DNA of 11,420 nt from an uncultured Frankiales bacterium (GTDB lineage: Bacteria; Actinomycetota; Actinomycetes; Mycobacteriales; SCTD01), in the NCBI GenBank assembly GCA_946479905.1, contig CAMLIA010000148.1, positions 1 to 11,420 on the forward strand, in the 5' to 3' direction. A program made the translations under genes and the position numbers. The notes under the pieces were generated by a model, which saw only the letters and a list, made by a program, of their open reading frames with translations, made no database searches and was not told the origin of the DNA. This document shows, in pieces, positions 1 to 5,598 of this stretch; position 1 is the stretch's first letter, and every line of letters starts with the position of its first letter.

Positions 1-195
1 CCTCTTCGGCGGCGATCCGGGCGGCCTCTGCTTCGGCTTCGGCGGCGAGCCGGGCGGCCTCTTCCTCGGCGGCGAGCCGGGCGGCTTCCTCTTCGGCGGC
101 GAGGCGTGCGGCCTCTTCCTCGGCGGCCAGGCGAGCGGCTTCTTCTTCCGCCGCCAGGCGGGCGGCTTCCTCTTCGGCGGCGATCCGGGCAGCTT
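1..195 (-). repeat. 27-bp tandem repeats coding AAEEEAAR(L/I)
   Basis: About seven consecutive units: 1-27, 28-60 (a 33-bp unit with an extra Glu-Ala pair), 61-87, 88-114, 115-141, 142-168 and 169-195. On the minus strand each unit encodes Ala-Ala-Glu-Glu-Glu-Ala-Ala-Arg-Leu/Ile. Units differ mostly at synonymous positions (GAA/GAG, CTG/CTC, GCC/GCG/GCA). The protein pattern is therefore conserved while the DNA has diverged, which argues against very recent slippage. Earlier residues (about 350-425) are a degenerate version of the same helix. The array runs off the left edge, so its copy number is unknown. Confidence 0.9.
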
Positions 196-1465
196 CTTCG
201 GCCGCCCGCTCTTCGGCGGCCTGGCGGGCGACGGCGAGGTTGACGACCTCGGCCTCGTGGTCGGTTGCGAGCTCGGCCTCGGCAGCCTGCGCCTCGGCCG
301 CACGCGCAGCCTCCAGCTCGGCCTGGGCGCGGGCCAGCTCCTCCGCGTCGGCTGCGCGGCGCTTGGCGTTCGCCTCGGCACGCGCGGCGGCGCGCTTCTC
401 GCGCTCGATCTCGGCGGCGGTCTTGGGCTTCTCCTTCGGCGGCCGGGGCTTGCGGGCCCTCGGCGCGGCGAAGAGGTCATCGGCGGAGCCGGAGCTGTCA
501 CCGAGCAGGGCGGACAGCGCCTGCGACACCCGGTCGACGGAGGCCTCGACGTCGTCCTCGGGCGGGGCGGGGGCCTCGAGCGCGCGGTCGGCACGCAGCG
601 TGGTCGCGACGAGGTTGGCGACGTCGGCCGGGCTCATCTCCTCGGCCTGGGTCGGGATCACGACGGGCTCAGCGGGCGCGAACGCGGCGGCGAGCCGGGC
701 GGCCACGGAGTCGGTCACCTCGACCGCGACGGGCTCGGGGGTGGCCTCGGGACCGATGGTCTCCTCGACCTCGAGCAGCCCGGAGCGTACGAGGGAGTAG
801 ACGACCTGCCCTGCCTCGAACAGGGTGAACCCGCACTCGCGGGCCAGCTCAGACAGCGAGCGGACCCCGTCGACCTTGCACAGCAGCGACCAGGCGTCGG
901 GGTCGATCGACATCTCGGAGTCGGTCTGGCCGGCGGCCGAGAGCATGGGCACGGCGTCGGGGCCGTGCAGCACCTCGGTGATGGCGTCCCACTGGACGCG
1001 GCGCTGCTCGACGGAGGCCAGCAGCTCCTCGACCGGGGTGGGCGGGGCGACGTCCTCGCGGGTGCGCTCGTTGACGCGGAACTTCCAGGTGCCGCTGGTC
1101 CAGCGCAGCAGATCGGTGGCCGACTCGCGCAGCTGCTCGTCGACGAAGGCCTCGACGACCGGCTGGTCGACGTAGCCGAGGTGGACGAGGAGCTCACCCA
1201 GCCGCCAGCCCTGCAGCTCGGTGCGCTGCGCCTCGAGCGCTTCCGCGAGCGCCTCGGGACCGAGAGCTCCGCTGGAGACGAGCCGGGCGCCGAGCTGGGG
1301 CCGCCGGCCAGGCACCTGGACGGCGTAGACGTGTCCGCCGCGGAGGAAGACCTTGGCGACCCCGCCGACGCCGTCGTCGACGTGCAGGCAGCCGGAGACC
1401 ACGCCGTCGGCCAGCTGGCGCAGCACCGCGGGGAGGGGGGTGGTGACCAGGTCGCCCTTGAGCAC
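1..1465 (-). CDS. DUF4388 (PATAN-type) protein with long Ala/Glu-rich helical tail, partial
   Basis: The frame is open from a GTG at 1465 to the left edge: 488 codons, no stop seen. GGAGGAG at 1479-1473 lies 7 nt before the GTG and decides the start. Residues 1-110 look like a DUF4388/PATAN domain (LVTTPLPAVLRQLADG, a glycine-rich turn, then FLRGGHVYAVQ). Residues ~110-150 hold TDLLRWTSGTWKF, common in this family. Residues ~190-233 (WSLLCKVDGVRSLSELAREC, then VVYSLVRSGLLEV) resemble a winged-helix domain. Residues 235-345 are acidic and proline-rich, probably a linker. From ~350 the chain becomes a charged Ala/Glu/Arg helix that ends in nine-residue repeats (AAEEEAARL). No signal peptide or membrane segment is seen, so it is probably cytoplasmic. 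In other phyla PATAN proteins are partners or regulators of motility and pilus machinery. A similar role here is inference. It is divergent from the rsiG operon. Confidence 0.88.
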   Translation of the reverse strand, partial: MLKGDLVTTPLPAVLRQLADGVVSGCLHVDDGVGGVAKVFLRGGHVYAVQVPGRRPQLGARLVSSGALGPEALAEALEAQRTELQGWRLGELLVHLGYVDQPVVEAFVDEQLRESATDLLRWTSGTWKFRVNERTREDVAPPTPVEELLASVEQRRVQWDAITEVLHGPDAVPMLSAAGQTDSEMSIDPDAWSLLCKVDGVRSLSELARECGFTLFEAGQVVYSLVRSGLLEVEETIGPEATPEPVAVEVTDSVAARLAAAFAPAEPVVIPTQAEEMSPADVANLVATTLRADRALEAPAPPEDDVEASVDRVSQALSALLGDSSGSADDLFAAPRARKPRPPKEKPKTAAEIEREKRAAARAEANAKRRAADAEELARAQAELEAARAAEAQAAEAELATDHEAEVVNLAVARQAAEERAAEEAARIAAEEEAARLAAEEEAARLAAEEEAARLAAEEEAARLAAEEEAARLAAEAEAEAARIAAEE

Positions 1466-1509
1466 GCGCGGTCTCCTCCTCCCTTGCTGATTTTGGCGGT
1501 ACTTGTGGC

Positions 1510-1536
1510 TTCGGCAGGATGACTGCCGTTGTTGAG
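1510..1536 (-). promoter_or_regulatory. Putative WhiG/FliA-class promoter for the DUF4388 gene
   Basis: Reading the minus strand, CTCA (1536-1533) is followed by a 17-nt spacer and GCCGAA (1515-1510). The WhiG/FliA class has a GCCGATAA-type -10 and a short TAAA-like -35 about 15 nt away. Actinobacterial members tolerate C in the -35. Transcription would start near 1503, leaving a leader of about 38 nt that contains the GGAGGAG site. The -10 matches only the first five bases of GCCGATAA, so the call is tentative. Proximity to an anti-sigma gene of this same class strengthens it. A competing sigma-70 reading has TTGACC at 1549-1544 but no convincing -10. Confidence 0.45.
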
Positions 1537-1549
1537 CCGATCGGGTCAA
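1532..1549. promoter_or_regulatory. 18-bp near-perfect palindrome, probable operator
   Basis: TTGAGCCGATCGGGTCAA pairs at eight of nine symmetric positions around the central CCGATCGG. The only mismatch is the G/G at 1536 and 1545. It lies between the divergent DUF4388 and rsiG genes and covers the -35 of the proposed leftward promoter, a usual place for a dimeric repressor. A smaller perfect dyad, CGGCAG/CTGCCG with a 5-nt loop (1512-1528), lies next to it and covers the spacer and part of the -10. The rest of the 1466-1609 gap holds the ribosome binding sites and no further clear signal. The protein that binds is unknown. Confidence 0.5.
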
Positions 1550-1609
1550 TCTCTTGCGGGATCTGACACGATGGTGACGACCACCGAACCCCGACCATGG
1601 AGGACCCGC

Positions 1610-2155
1610 GTGAGCGCCGAGCAGGGCAGCCGCCGGATCGACCGCGTCCTCGCCGACGACTACCTCGCCGGCATCGGCAAGCTGACGCTCGCGGAGGTGC
1701 GCGGGCTGCGCGACGAGGCGGAGCAGGAGGAGGTCGACCTGTCCTACATCCGGCGCCTCATCCAGGGCCGGATGGACATCGTGCGGGCGGAGCTGAACCG
1801 CCGCGAGGGCGGGGCCGAGGGCTCGCTCGTCGAGAACCTCGCGCACGTCCTCGCCGACGAGCCGCGCGCCGGCGCCCGGGGCTCCGGCCGGCACGCCACG
1901 GTCGAGCCGAGCCGGGTGGACAGCCACCGGCGCTACGTCGAGGCGCTCGTCGCCGACGTCGACCTGTCCGACACGTCTGCGCGCTCCAGCGACGAGCTGC
2001 ACCACGCCATGCGCGTCCTCAGCGACGAGGAGCAGGTGCTGTCGGCCAAGCGCCGCCAGGTCCAGACCGTGATGGACGCCTGCTCGGCGGAGATCACCCG
2101 GCGCTACAAGGACGGCGAGGCAGACGTCTCAGCGCTGCTGAATGATTCTCGCTGA
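1610..2155 (+). CDS. rsiG: RsiG-type anti-sigma factor, c-di-GMP binding
   Basis: 181 residues. The GTG at 1610 is chosen because GGAGG (1599-1603) lies 6 nt upstream. In-frame starts at 1529 and 1571 lack such a site. Both copies of the RsiG signature E-x3-S-x2-R-x3-Q-x3-D are intact: E41, S45, R48, Q52, D56 and E141, S145, R148, Q152, D156, exactly 100 residues apart. They sit in two predicted long helices (about 24-66 and 127-167) that in the Streptomyces protein form an antiparallel coiled coil. That coiled coil clamps a c-di-GMP dimer and holds the sporulation sigma factor WhiG inactive. The N-terminal IDRVLADDYLAGIGKLTLAEVR and the low-complexity middle (about 84-103) fit this family. 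No membrane segment is seen, so it should be cytosolic. It is first in an operon with the asparaginase and the kinase. The partner sigma factor is not in the window and could be WhiG or a flagellar FliA. Confidence 0.9.
   Translation: MSAEQGSRRIDRVLADDYLAGIGKLTLAEVRGLRDEAEQEEVDLSYIRRLIQGRMDIVRAELNRREGGAEGSLVENLAHVLADEPRAGARGSGRHATVEPSRVDSHRRYVEALVADVDLSDTSARSSDELHHAMRVLSDEEQVLSAKRRQVQTVMDACSAEITRRYKDGEADVSALLNDSR
1730..1777 (+). other. First c-di-GMP signature motif of RsiG
   Basis: Codes EVDLSYIRRLIQGRMD, residues 41-56. It matches E-x3-S-x2-R-x3-Q-x3-D without exception. Confidence 0.9.
2030..2077 (+). other. Second c-di-GMP signature motif of RsiG
   Basis: Codes EQVLSAKRRQVQTVMD, residues 141-156, an exact second match. 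Two motifs in one chain is the Streptomyces-like monomeric form. The Rubrobacter form is reported to have one motif and to act as a homodimer. Confidence 0.88.
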
Positions 2156-3035
2156 GGTCGTCCGCTCGGGCTACGTCGAAGGCACGCACTCAGGGCACGT
2201 CCTCGCCGTCCGCGCCGACGGCAGCACGGCCCTTGCCCTCGGTGACGTCGACCGGCCGTTCTTCCCGCGCTCCTCGAACAAGCCGCTGCAGGCCGCGGCG
2301 ATGCTCGACCTCGGGTGGCAGCCCACGGACCTGGAGCTCGCGCTCGCGACCTCGTCGCACAACGGCGAACCGGGCCACCTGGCCGTCGTACAGCAGATGC
2401 TGGGCGACCTGGCGCTGCAGTGCCCCGCCATGCCGCCCGTCAGCGAGCAGGCGTGGCACGCGATCCTGCGTGCCGGCGGCGAGGCCACGCCGCTCACCAT
2501 GAACTGCTCCGGCAAGCACGCGGCGATGCTGCGCACCTGCGTGGTCAACGACTGGCCGGTGGACTCCTACCTCGACCCTGCGCACCCGCTGCAGGTCGCT
2601 CTTCGGGAAGCTGTCGGGAGGATGGCGGGGGAACGGGTCGAGCACGTGGCCGTCGACGGGTGCGGCGCCCCGCAGCACGGGCTGTCGCCCCGCGGCGTGG
2701 TGCGGGCCTACGCGGGTCTCGACTCTCGGGTGCGCAGGGCGATGAGCGAGAACCCTTGGTACGTCGGGGGAACCGGGCGCGACGTGACGCGGCTCATGGA
2801 GGGTGTCCCCGGCCTCGTCGCGAAGGACGGCGCCGAAGGTGTCTTCGCCGCCCGGCTCCCCGACGGGTCGGCCGTCGCGGTGAAGATCGAGGACGGTGGC
2901 GGGCGGGCCCGGACGCCGGTGCTGGTCGCCGCGCTGCGGGCGCTCGGTGTGGAGGCCGCTGTGCTCGATGAGCTGGCTGAGACGCCTGTGCTCGGTGGGG
3001 GTAGGCCGGTTGGGTCCGTTCGGGTGGTGTTCTGA
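2142..3035 (+). CDS. Asparaginase, Rhizobium etli (zinc-dependent) type
   Basis: 297 residues of the asparaginase II family (PF06089), which hydrolyses L-asparagine to aspartate and ammonia. It is unrelated to the E. coli AnsA/AnsB fold and shares ancestry with serine beta-lactamases. All key residues of the R. etli enzyme ReAV can be placed: S44 and K47 in SSNKP, the Ser pair S71/S72 in TSSHNGEP, zinc ligands C122 and K125 in NCSGKHAAM and C174 in DGCGAP, and K248 in KIEDGGGRA. Spacings between them match that enzyme. The N-terminal LAEVVRSGYVE is typical and supports the ATG at 2142, although no strong ribosome binding site precedes it. The gene overlaps the end of rsiG by 14 nt, so translation is probably coupled. 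No signal peptide is visible, so it is cytoplasmic. It may serve nitrogen or aspartate supply. A functional link to the anti-sigma factor is not obvious. Confidence 0.93.
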   Translation: MILAEVVRSGYVEGTHSGHVLAVRADGSTALALGDVDRPFFPRSSNKPLQAAAMLDLGWQPTDLELALATSSHNGEPGHLAVVQQMLGDLALQCPAMPPVSEQAWHAILRAGGEATPLTMNCSGKHAAMLRTCVVNDWPVDSYLDPAHPLQVALREAVGRMAGERVEHVAVDGCGAPQHGLSPRGVVRAYAGLDSRVRRAMSENPWYVGGTGRDVTRLMEGVPGLVAKDGAEGVFAARLPDGSAVAVKIEDGGGRARTPVLVAALRALGVEAAVLDELAETPVLGGGRPVGSVRVVF

Positions 3036-3061
3036 GCGCCGGCAGCGGGCAGGGCCCTTCC

Positions 3062-4153
3062 ATGCTGGTCGCAGGACGGTACGAGCTGGGTGAGGTGCTG
3101 GGCACCGGTGGGATGGCCCGCGTCTACCGCGCGAAGGACGTGCTGCTCGAGCGCGAGGTGGCGCTGAAGCTGTTCCGCGACGACCTGGACGAGCAGGCGG
3201 CCGCCCGCGCCGAGGTCGAGATGCAGACCCTCGCCGGGCTGCACCACCCGCGTCTCGTCGCCGTCCACGACGCGGGCACCTGGGACGGTCGGCCCTTCCT
3301 CGTGATGGAGCTCGTCGACGGCCCGACCCTCGGGTACGGGGAGGCCGACCTCGCGCAGGTGGGGATGCAGATCGGCGAGGCGCTGGCCTACGTGCACGCC
3401 CGCGGCGTCGTGCACCGCGACGTCAAGCCGGCGAACATCCTGCTCAGCCCCACCGGGGCGAAGCTCACCGACTTCGGGATCGCGCGCGTCCTCGACGGCG
3501 CGCGCCACACCGGTACCGGCCTGACCGTGGGGACCGCCCCGTTCCTCGCGCCCGAGCAGGTGACGGGCGACCCGGTGACCCCGGCCACCGACGTGTACGC
3601 CCTCGGGCTGGTGCTGCTCGAGGGGCTCAAGGGCACCCGCGAGTACGTCGGGCCGCCCGTCGAAGCAGCCCTGGCCCGGCTGCACCGCGCCCCCGTCGTA
3701 CCCTCCGACCTGCCCGAGCCCTGGCCGTCGCTGCTGACCGCCATGACGGCCCGGATGCCCTCGATGCGCCCGACGGCCGCCGAGGTGGCGAACGTGCTGC
3801 GCGGCGAGGCGACTGTCGCCATGCCGGTCCCGGTCACGTCTGCCGTGCCCACCAGGGTCGCGAGGGTGGTACCGGTGCAGCACTCCCGGGTACGGGAGGC
3901 GCTCCGTGTCGACCTCGTCAAGATGGCCCTGGGCGCCGTCGCGGTGCTGCTCGTCGCGACGGCCGTCGCCGCGATGGGTGCGCCGGCTTCGCAGGGGACC
4001 GCATCGACCCCGCCGACCCCCACCGTCGCCAGCCCCACTCCGTCGGTGCAGCCGGTCGCGGTGGTCAAGCCGACCCCGACAGCCACCCCCCGCGTCGCCG
4101 CGCCCGCCCCGGCTCCCGTGCACCACCCCCACGGCAAGGGCAAGAAGCACTAG
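3062..4153 (+). CDS. Membrane-anchored Hanks-type Ser/Thr protein kinase
   Basis: 363 residues, PknB-like architecture without PASTA domains. The kinase domain spans about 5-250: glycine loop GTGGMARVY (14-22), ATP-binding K36 in VALKLF, catalytic loop HRDVKPANILL with H118, D120 and N125, DFG at 137-139, APE at 163-165 and D177 of the F helix. All catalytic residues are present, so it should be active. A single membrane segment lies at about 286-307 (LVKMALGAVAVLLVATAVAA). The outside part is only ~55 residues, rich in Pro, Thr and Ala, ending in a His/Lys-rich tail (HHPHGKGKKH) with no recognisable sensor fold. The ATG at 3062 begins right before the usual RYELGEVLG; the ribosome binding site is weak. 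It follows the asparaginase stop by 26 nt, so it is probably third in the rsiG operon. Its stop shares the bases CTAG with the stop of the convergent monooxygenase gene. Confidence 0.93.
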   Translation: MLVAGRYELGEVLGTGGMARVYRAKDVLLEREVALKLFRDDLDEQAAARAEVEMQTLAGLHHPRLVAVHDAGTWDGRPFLVMELVDGPTLGYGEADLAQVGMQIGEALAYVHARGVVHRDVKPANILLSPTGAKLTDFGIARVLDGARHTGTGLTVGTAPFLAPEQVTGDPVTPATDVYALGLVLLEGLKGTREYVGPPVEAALARLHRAPVVPSDLPEPWPSLLTAMTARMPSMRPTAAEVANVLRGEATVAMPVPVTSAVPTRVARVVPVQHSRVREALRVDLVKMALGAVAVLLVATAVAAMGAPASQGTASTPPTPTVASPTPSVQPVAVVKPTPTATPRVAAPAPAPVHHPHGKGKKH

Positions 4154-5598
4154 GGGGCGGTCGCGTACTCCGCCGGGTCGAAGGCGCGGAGCTCGCGCAT
4201 GTAGGTGAACGTGAACGTCGGCCAGAGCACCGTGTTGCGGCCGTGCTCGTCGAGGTACCAGCTGTTGCAGCCCCCGGAGTTCCACACGGTCGGCTGCAGC
4301 TCGCGCTGGATCCGCTTGTCGTAGGCCGCCTGCACGTCGGCGCGCGGCTCGATCGTCCGCAGCCCGCGCGCGTCGAGCAGGTCCAGCGCCGCGATCACGT
4401 GGTCGATCTGCGCCTCGATCATGAGCAGCACCGAGTTGTGCCCGAGGGCCGTGTTGGGCCCCATGAGGAAGAACAGGTTGGGGAACCCCGCGACCGCGAC
4501 CCCGTGCAGCGCCGTCATCCCGTTGCGCTTCCAGTGCTCGGCGAGCGTCACGCCGTCGACCGACACCTTGTGCGCGATCGGCGGGTCCTGGACGGCGAAC
4601 CCGGTGCCGAGGATGAGCGCGTCCAGCTCGTGCGTCGTCCCGTCCTCGGTGACCACCCCGGACGGCACGACCCGCACGATCCGGTCGGTGACCACCGAGG
4701 CATTCGGCGCCGCCAGCGCCGGGTAGTAGGTGTTGGACAGCAGCACCCGCTTGCACCCCAGGTCGAAGTGCGGCGTCAGCTTCTCGCGCAGCACCGGGTC
4801 GCTGACTTGCTCCTCCAGCAGCTTGCGGCCCATCCGCTCGCCGAGCTTGAGGATCCGCCGGTCGTAGCGGAACCCGACCAGCGGGATCTCGGTCCGCGTG
4901 TAGACGAGCGCCCGCACCAGCCGCTGCAGCCCGGGGATCCTGCGGTACGCCGTCTTGCGCGCGGCCGGGACCGGCTTGTCGTTGCGCGGCAGTACCCAGG
5001 AGGCGGTCCGCTGGAACAGCGTCAACGCCGCCGCCGACCGCTGCACGTGCGGCACGAACTGCACCGCGGAGGAACCCGTCCCGATGACCCCCACCCGCTG
5101 CCCGTCGGCAGACCACGCGTGGTCCCACTGCGCGGAGTGGAACAGCGTCCCGGCGAAGCTGGAGAGCCCTGGGATGTCAGGGAACGAGGGCTCCGACAGC
5201 CCGCCGGTGCCGGCGACCAGCACGTCCGCGGTCCACGACCCGGCGGTGGTCTCGATCTCCCACACCGAGCCGTTCCACTGAGCGTCGGTGACGTCGGCGC
5301 CGAACACGATGCGCCGGCGTAGGTCGTACTTGTCGGCGATCCGCTGCAGGTAGGCCTGGATCTCCGGCTGGCGCGCGTAGGTGTGCGACCAGTCCGGGTT
5401 CAGCTCGAAGGAGAAGGAGTACACCTGCGACGGGACGTCGCACGCGCACCCCGGGTAGGTGTTGTCGCGCCAGGTCCCGCCCAGGTCGGACCCGCGCTCG
5501 AGGAGCACGAAGTCGTCGCGACCGGACTGGACGAGCTTGATGGCCATACCCAGCCCGGAGAAACCAGCGCCGATGACGGCGACTCGGACATGCGTCAC
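4150..5598 (-). CDS. Flavin-binding monooxygenase, Baeyer-Villiger type
   Basis: 482 residues. Class B flavoprotein monooxygenases use FAD, NADPH and O2 to insert oxygen into ketones (Baeyer-Villiger) or to oxidise N or S atoms. Visible parts: FAD-binding GAGFSG (10-15), GGTWRDNTYPG (40-50), the Baeyer-Villiger fingerprint F-x-G-x3-H-x3-W-D as FAGTLFHSAQWD (148-159), NADP-binding GTGSSA (173-178), and a C-terminal FLMGPNTALGHNS typical of this group. The length is normal and no signal peptide is present. The GTG start at 5598 overlaps the TGA of the upstream membrane-protein gene as GTGA (5595-5598). This indicates coupling and the same transcript, hence likely MerR control. The GTG places the first Rossmann strand right at the N-terminus, as expected. 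The substrate is unknown. Its relatives oxidise aryl or aliphatic ketones and steroids. Confidence 0.92.
   Translation of the reverse strand: MTHVRVAVIGAGFSGLGMAIKLVQSGRDDFVLLERGSDLGGTWRDNTYPGCACDVPSQVYSFSFELNPDWSHTYARQPEIQAYLQRIADKYDLRRRIVFGADVTDAQWNGSVWEIETTAGSWTADVLVAGTGGLSEPSFPDIPGLSSFAGTLFHSAQWDHAWSADGQRVGVIGTGSSAVQFVPHVQRSAAALTLFQRTASWVLPRNDKPVPAARKTAYRRIPGLQRLVRALVYTRTEIPLVGFRYDRRILKLGERMGRKLLEEQVSDPVLREKLTPHFDLGCKRVLLSNTYYPALAAPNASVVTDRIVRVVPSGVVTEDGTTHELDALILGTGFAVQDPPIAHKVSVDGVTLAEHWKRNGMTALHGVAVAGFPNLFFLMGPNTALGHNSVLLMIEAQIDHVIAALDLLDARGLRTIEPRADVQAAYDKRIQRELQPTVWNSGGCNSWYLDEHGRNTVLWPTFTFTYMRELRAFDPAEYATAP

Noticed and set aside
1..195. The regular 27-bp repeats as a CRISPR-like array.
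   Set aside because: The units are contiguous with no unique spacers, in frame and protein-coding.
257..1522. A 421-codon open frame on the plus strand opposite the DUF4388 gene.
   Set aside because: It is antisense to a gene with a clear domain, good start and repeats. Its Gly/Arg/Leu-rich, low-complexity translation is typical of shadow frames in GC-rich DNA.
1536..1543. GCCGATCG on the plus strand as a WhiG-class -10 for rsiG itself.
   Set aside because: No TCAA/TAAA-like -35 is found 14-17 nt upstream. The sequence is better explained as the core of the palindrome.
1529..1609. Earlier in-frame starts for rsiG (1529 or 1571).
   Set aside because: No ribosome binding site precedes them and the added residues are unlike the family. 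The GTG at 1610 has GGAGG at the right distance.
2708..5128. An 806-codon open frame on the minus strand across the asparaginase, kinase and monooxygenase region.
   Set aside because: It shows no domain and a biased Arg/Gly/Ala composition, and it lies over three well-supported genes in other frames. It is a shadow frame.
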